From NCBI RefSeq assembly GCF_002843565.1, contig NZ_CP025257.1:806001-870000 (forward strand): a DNA stretch of 64,000 nt, given 5' to 3'. The notes below the pieces were generated by a model that saw nothing but the letters and a program-made list of their open reading frames with translations, ran no database searches and was not told the DNA's origin. The translations under genes and the position numbers were made by a program. This stretch comes from Mesoplasma syrphidae. GTDB taxonomy: Bacteria > Bacillota_I > Bacilli_A > Mycoplasmatales > Mycoplasmataceae. Shown here piece after piece: positions 55,752 to 64,000 of this stretch (its first letter is position 1; each line of letters starts with the position of its first letter).

Positions 55752-56507
55752 TTATTGTAGTTCTGTAGCAATTTGCAAAATTATATAATTCAATAAAACT
55801 TTCCTGATTTCAGGCATATGTGGCAGCAACTGATGATCAATGACAATTTTTTCGCTACTTTCATTAAATTTAAAAGTTTTTGAATGAGACAAAAAAACAC
55901 AATGAGAAACTTCTTCCTGTTTAAGATTGTCGTAAATCTTTTCTAATCCTTTTGTATCTTGTCCTGAAACAATAAAAATTACGAAATCATTTTTAGTGAT
56001 ACTTTTATGAATTTGAAAGTTGTATAACATTACTTCTGAATAAACGACATTGATATTTTTAAGTAAGAAAATATCATGCATACTTTTTGCTTCACTAAAT
56101 GCAATATAGCTTGAAAAAATGAAAACTTTTCGGCTTTTTAAAATGTTATTGGCTATTTTTTTGATAATGGTTTTATAAACTCTAAAATCATAAATTGCTT
56201 GAACTATGCGTTCTTCTATATTATCATAATGAGTTCCATTAAAAAGAATTTCATTTTTGCAAATATCTCTACGATCATGAATTTCCATTTTTAATTTCGT
56301 TTGCAGTTCACGATACCCAGAAAAGCCAAGTTGCTTAGCAAACTTGGTAACACTTGATTGAGCAACAAAACATTTATTTGCCAATAGCTTAATATTTAAA
56401 ACTTCTTTTGTTTCAAAAGCCTTTAATAACTCTTCAGAGATACTTTTTGAAACAGTATTTTTTTGTGATGTTGAAATAATAAAAATACTATCTAAAATTG
56501 AATTCAT
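55752..56507 (-). CDS. MurR/RpiR-family transcriptional regulator
   Basis: A 251-residue protein. The N-terminal HTH_6 domain (about 1-80) has VLNIKLLANKCFVAQSSVTK and FAKQLGFSGYRELQ; the C-terminal part (about 95-235) is a divergent SIS sugar-phosphate-binding domain with KVFIFSSYIAFSEAKSM and FVIFIVSGQDTKGL. Such regulators respond to a phosphosugar. It lies upstream of the PTS-glucosidase-phosphatase genes with its own terminator, and an inverted repeat lies before the PTS gene. Confidence 0.88.
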   Translation of the reverse strand: MNSILDSIFIISTSQKNTVSKSISEELLKAFETKEVLNIKLLANKCFVAQSSVTKFAKQLGFSGYRELQTKLKMEIHDRRDICKNEILFNGTHYDNIEERIVQAIYDFRVYKTIIKKIANNILKSRKVFIFSSYIAFSEAKSMHDIFLLKNINVVYSEVMLYNFQIHKSITKNDFVIFIVSGQDTKGLEKIYDNLKQEEVSHCVFLSHSKTFKFNESSEKIVIDHQLLPHMPEIRKVLLNYIILQIATELQ

Positions 56508-56598
56508 ATGTCTCCTTTAAAATAGCTGCAATACTTTTAAAATATAAAAAGTTAAAAGACTATCGTTATAATATTACTCCAAAACTTTTGACTTATTT

Positions 56599-56607
56599 TG
56601 TTATACT
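56599..56607 (+). promoter_or_regulatory. Possible extended -10 promoter of the rhodanese gene
   Basis: TG-T-TATACT, 35 bases before the ATG; the -35 region is not conserved. AAGGAGA lies just before the ATG. Confidence 0.4.
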
Positions 56608-56642
56608 AATTGTGACAAGAACTTTAAGGATAAGGAGATTTT

Positions 56643-56936
56643 ATGCACTACCATATAAATAAGGCTGAATTTGATGTTTTAGTAGCACGTGGTTGACAAG
56701 TTATAGATGTACGTGATCCTTATGAATTAGTTTCATATGGAAAATATGAACCTTCTCTCAATATTCCTTATCCAAAAATTATTACTAATCGTGAAACATT
56801 ATTTCCTGATAAAGATTCTCGATTAATTATTATTTGTAATTACGGTAATCGTTCAGGACTGACCGCTCGTCATTTTCAACAGCAAGGTTATGAAAATGTT
56901 TATGTTCTAGAGCGCGGATTACAAGAACTATCATAA
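56643..56936 (+). CDS. Rhodanese-like domain protein
   Basis: A 97-residue single-domain rhodanese. VIDVRDPYELVSYG gives the conserved D-x-R, and IICNYGNRSGLTA is the active loop with the catalytic Cys. Such proteins carry sulfane sulfur and can serve thiolation pathways. One TGA-encoded Trp (codon 18) hides it from standard-code gene finders. It is a single gene with its own promoter and terminator. Confidence 0.9.
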
Positions 56937-56962
56937 AAGTAAAAATTATTATGAATTTTATG

Positions 56963-56987
56963 AAAAACATCCTAGTTGATGTTTTTT
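56963..56987. terminator. Bidirectional terminator
   Basis: AAAAACATC / GATGTTTTT with a six-base loop, between the rhodanese gene (plus) and the PAP2 pseudogene (minus), whose shifted-frame stop at 56972-56974 lies inside the hairpin. Confidence 0.8.
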
Positions 56988-58185
56988 TTAAACATGTTTT
57001 TTGAGACACGTCAATAATAAAATTTAATCGCCCCTAAAAATAAGATTGGCGATGCCGCTAAGGAAAATCAAATATCAGTAGGTCAATGAAACATTTGAAT
57101 CATTAATCCCATTGTACAAATTATTACAAATACTGCTGTTACTGTAGTATAAATTTTTGAACGATATTGAATGTTGTATTGCACTTTTCTTCACCGGTAA
57201 AATAAAAAAAGTATACTGTGGCAAATCAAATTGTGTAAGAAAACATATGACCTGATGGAAAGTCCATATCCCAATAGTGGTCTTTATAATCAATTCATAC
57301 ATTTTCGGGAATTGTAAATCAATTAATTCAATTTTTAAAAAAATTATTTGGCTGTCATCATTCATAGTATTGAGCATTACTATATTTACCGATTCCCTGA
57401 GGGTTAAAGTCTCATCCATAATACTGAAATAATGCTTCAATGGAAAGATCCGAATTTAAGCCTTGCTTAGTTGCATTTTCTTTAGTTCATCCAACGTTCA
57501 TATACAATGGACGCCCAGAAATGTGTTTTAAAATTATAACCATCATATAAGCAAATATACAATAAATCATAATGACAACAGCTGGTTGTATATAGTTGCT
57601 TGTTGTAATTTTATTATTTGATAATCTTGGTACAAAAAATAGAAACAAAATTAAAAACTGAGCTATTACTACAATAAAAGACAATATTAAGTCTACAATT
57701 CCTGTAGCAAAAGTTGTTGACAAAAATTTAATATCAATATTTTCAAAAGTCGCTGGACCTATCAAAGCTGCAGCAAAATTATTAAAATAGTCAATAATTT
57801 GTTTTGTTGACTTACCAAATAAAAAGGAGAAAAGAATTAGCGAATATATAGTAAAAAATATGATAACTATTTTTTTTCGATGTAAATATGTTCGTTTTAA
57901 AAATTTTCATTTTTTTTCATTTTCTAAATAAAATAAAGTGATAATAGTTAGACACGTCGGTAGCAATAAACTTGGTATAAGTAGGTTTCCCAATTTATAA
58001 GTTACTATAGCACTAATTTTAAAAAAAGATATTTTGAAAAAAGCGACAAAAAATTCTGCAATTTTGATGTCCAAAAAAGAGCTAACAATAAAAAATATCA
58101 CAGAAATAAAAACTGTAACTGTTAAAAAAATCTTGAAGTTGTTTTGACTTCGGAGTTTAATTTTGAAAGAATTTTTTGTTTTCAT
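56972..58185 (-). pseudogene. PAP2-family membrane phosphatase, frameshifted
   Basis: The frame from ATG 58185 runs as a membrane protein (about six helices) through the first motif KHISGRP and the second FPSGHMFS, then ends at TAA 57139-57141 (348 residues). The third motif, MFHWPTDIWFS, with the catalytic His, lies in another frame that runs on to a TAG at 56972. The two frames can be joined by one base at a run of seven T (minus) at 57204-57210; with eight T the protein reads VYFFLFYRWRKVQYNIQYRS and onward. PAP2 enzymes remove phosphate from lipids such as phosphatidate or undecaprenyl diphosphate. A sequencing error, a real inactivation or a phase-variable tract are all possible. Confidence 0.75.
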
Positions 58186-58374
58186 AATTTTAGTTTATCA
58201 AAAAAAAGATTACTTTGTTGAATACGAGTTCTTCATTAAATTGAAACTTCCAATTTGGAATTATTTTTTTGAGAAGTATAATGTTTTTAAAAAGACGGGT
58301 CCCTTGGACATTAGTTTCTACAAGTTTTTTGGCATTTTTAAAATACGGTAATATAATCAGTTCTGTGCAAACAA

Positions 58375-58393
58375 AAAACGGCTATGCCGTTTT
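58375..58393 (-). terminator. Terminator of the MIP channel gene
   Basis: AAAACGGC / GCCGTTTT with a three-base loop and T run on minus, 11 bases past the stop. Confidence 0.75.
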
Positions 58394-58404
58394 AAAATTG
58401 ACTT

Positions 58405-59181
58405 TTAATTTCCTCAAAATCTTATAATTATTCCAATTGTTGTTGCTGCTCCTAAGGGTAACAAGACCGGAATTCAAGCAAACTCTCATTGTGCTTTTAC
58501 TTTATTCTTAAAGGGCATAAAGTGATACAAAATTCTTAAGGTCAAATCTTTTGTTGGATTAATTCCACCAGCAGTTGTTCCTCCAAATGCTAAGCAAATT
58601 GCTGTAACCAAGATAAATAAAAACATAAATGAAGTTCCATTAAGAATAATGGCCTTATTTCCTAAAGAGCCAACCATAAATGAAAATCCTACTAAAAATA
58701 TTGCCATAGATAAATACTCATTTGCCATACTTACACGCTTATGTCCAACACGTGGACTTGAGCAATGAACAACCAAAAGATTCACTGCTAGTCCCTTTTC
58801 GATAGTCATTTTCATATTGGCTCAGTACAAAATGTAAACCAATATTTGACCAGCAATGAATCCCAAAATTTGGCCTGTAAAATATATTGGTATCAGTCCG
58901 TAAGGTCCAACATATTTTTCTCATCCGCCAACAATATACATTAAGGTAATTGCAAAGTTAATGTGAGCTCCACCGTTCACTTTTGCACTAATTAATAACG
59001 CGATCGTCACAGCAACTACAACAGCTGCAGCTCAACCAAAACTAACAGATAAAGCCATCCCTTTATTTTTAAATCCATTAGTTCCTTTTAAAAAAATATT
59101 ACACATTATTGCTCCACCAAGTAGAGTTAATAAACCACTGCCTACAAATTCTGCTAAAAAATGAATATGTCAGTTTTGCAT
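58405..59181 (-). CDS. MIP-family channel (glycerol facilitator / aquaporin-like)
   Basis: A 258-residue protein with about six helices and several TGA-encoded Trp. It keeps the two half-helix signatures in altered form: GGAHINFAITL for the first NPA (here N-F-A) and GGINPTKDLTLR for the second (here N-P-T, with Lys where GlpF has the selectivity Arg). It begins with FLAEFVGSGLLTLLGGAIM, a typical MIP first helix. Glycerol or water transport is inferred from the family, but the altered filter makes the solute uncertain. A hydrophilic CSSPRVGHKRVS loop lies mid-protein. Confidence 0.82.
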
Positions 59182-59250
59182 ATTTTCCTTTCTCTGTGTG
59201 TTTTTACACATTATTCGAATTATATAAAAATTCAGTTTTTATTGCAATAA

Positions 59251-59275
59251 AAAAATAGACCAAAGTCTATTTTTT
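59251..59275 (-). terminator. rpoC: Terminator of the rpoBC operon
   Basis: AAAAATAGAC / GTCTATTTTT with a four-base loop, directly after the rpoC stop. Confidence 0.85.
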
Positions 59276-59276
59276 A

Positions 59277-63035
<3,759 letters not shown>

Positions 63036-63050
63036 TTTCTAATCCCATCC

Positions 63051-64000
63051 TTATTCTTCTTCTGATACGAAATCTTGGCTAATTTCTTCTTCGTCAACTT
63101 CTTCAAAGCTATCTAAGTTCTCAATTAAGATATCGTTATCTAATGTTAATTTTTCAGCTGATACATAACTAATTTCATCATCATATCCTTCAACGTCAAA
63201 ATCTTCAGCATCATCATATGCGTTGATTGCCAATTTGTTACCTTTGTCATCAATCATATACATATCAAATCCCAATCCCATAATTTCTTTTGTAAGAACA
63301 TTAAATGATTCAGGAATTCCTGGTTCAGGAATATGTTTTGATCTCACGATTGATTCATAAGTTTTTGTACGGCCTTTAATATCATCTGATTTAATTGTCA
63401 AGATTTCTCTCAAAGTGTGTGCAGCTCCGTACGCTTCTAATGCTCAAACTTCCATTTCTCCGAAACGTTGACCACCATTTTGAGCTTTTCCTCCTAATGG
63501 TTGTTGAGTAATTAATGAATATGGTCCAACATTACGAGCATGTAGTTTATCATCAACCATGTGTGATAATTTCAACATGTACATAACTCCAACAGCAATT
63601 GGTTTATCAATTGCTTCACCCGTTTGACCATCAATTAATTTAACTTTTCCGTAATTATCCATTCCGGCTTCAGCCATAATTTCATCAAGTTCAGTTTCAT
63701 TTAGTCCTTCAAATACTGGAGTTGCAATTTTTGCTCCTAATTTTTTAGCAGCCATTCCCAAGTGAATTTCTAAAATTTGTCCAATATTCATACGTGAAGG
63801 CACCCCTTGAGGGTTTAACATAATATCAACTGGTGTTCCATCTTCTAAGTGAGGCATGTCTTCAATTGGCAAGATACGTGAAATAATCCCTTTATTTCCG
63901 TGTCGTCCAGACATTTTATCCCCTTCCTGAATTTTACGTTTTTGTACTATATAAACTTTAATAACTTCCATTACATCTGCTGCCAATTCGATTCCATCAG
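63051..64000 (-). CDS. rpoB: RNA polymerase beta subunit, C-terminal part
   Basis: The window ends inside this gene, so only the C-terminal 316 residues are seen. They contain [34 protein letters not shown], the [21 protein letters not shown] segment and [16 protein letters not shown]. After the normal end the protein carries an acidic extension ([35 protein letters not shown]-like, 30-40 residues rich in Asp/Glu), as in some Mollicutes. rpoC follows directly. Confidence 0.97.

Noticed and set aside
58163-58351. Plus-strand open frame of 62 codons in the gap before the MIP gene
   Set aside because: It overlaps the start of the PAP2 gene, has no ribosome-binding site and low-complexity Phe/Tyr/Lys content.

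Overview
The window is a 64 kb piece of a low-GC Mollicutes chromosome, most likely of the Entomoplasmatales (Spiroplasma, Entomoplasma or Mesoplasma). UGA is read as tryptophan: MgtE, RNase R, UvrA, UvrB, SecA, the ATP synthase subunits and RpoC only become full length when in-frame TGA codons are read through. The tmRNA tag opens with ANKNEEN, as the Mesoplasma florum tag does. No cell-wall genes are seen, lipoproteins use a Mollicutes-type lipobox, and sugars enter through PTS permeases. The genus is not settled.

Layout. 1-2290: the start of trmB, mgtE and a nucleoside deoxyribosyltransferase, all on minus. 2368-2776: tmRNA (plus). 2862-5469: a glucose-type PTS permease and a small membrane protein. 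5562-8990: secG-rnr-smpB plus a membrane-anchored unknown. 9075-15015: a minus-strand operon hprK-lgt-trxB-lgt-whiA-HTH. 15120: a small S1-domain protein (plus). 15451-22175: uvrB-uvrA-folC and a folate-type ECF S component. 22234-25065: secA. 25145-27512: plus-strand YigZ/IMPACT protein, a 5'-3' exonuclease and a P-loop protein. 27679-30068: a membrane protein, azoreductase and deoD. 30326-37012: an accessory operon with a secreted unknown protein, an ABC-2 transporter (ATPase and two permeases) and a lipoprotein endo-beta-N-acetylglucosaminidase of family GH85. 37253-41017: deoA (minus), a phosphohexomutase and deoC (plus). 41092-48091: the ATP synthase operon. 48220-50589: upp, glyA and rpiB. 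50751-56507: a beta-glucoside system of RpiR regulator, PTS IIABC, GH1 phospho-beta-glucosidase and HAD phosphatase. 56643: rhodanese. 56972-58185: a frameshifted PAP2 phosphatase. 58405: a divergent MIP channel. 59277-64000: rpoC and the 3' part of rpoB.

The genes fit a glycolytic parasite or commensal. PTS systems import glucose and beta-glucosides, and HPr kinase controls the phosphocarrier. Deoxynucleosides are broken down by DeoD/DeoA, the phosphomutase (possibly as phosphopentomutase) and DeoC. F1Fo-ATPase maintains the proton gradient. tmRNA, SmpB and RNase R, all within 6.5 kb, form the ribosome-rescue set. The least ordinary part is the GH85/ABC-2 cassette, which suggests cell-surface cleavage of host N-glycans.

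No stretch over 300 bases lacks a gene. The longest gaps (29179-29423, 30069-30325 and 37013-37252) hold promoters, an inverted repeat and terminators. No tRNA, rRNA, CRISPR array, insertion sequence or replication origin was seen.
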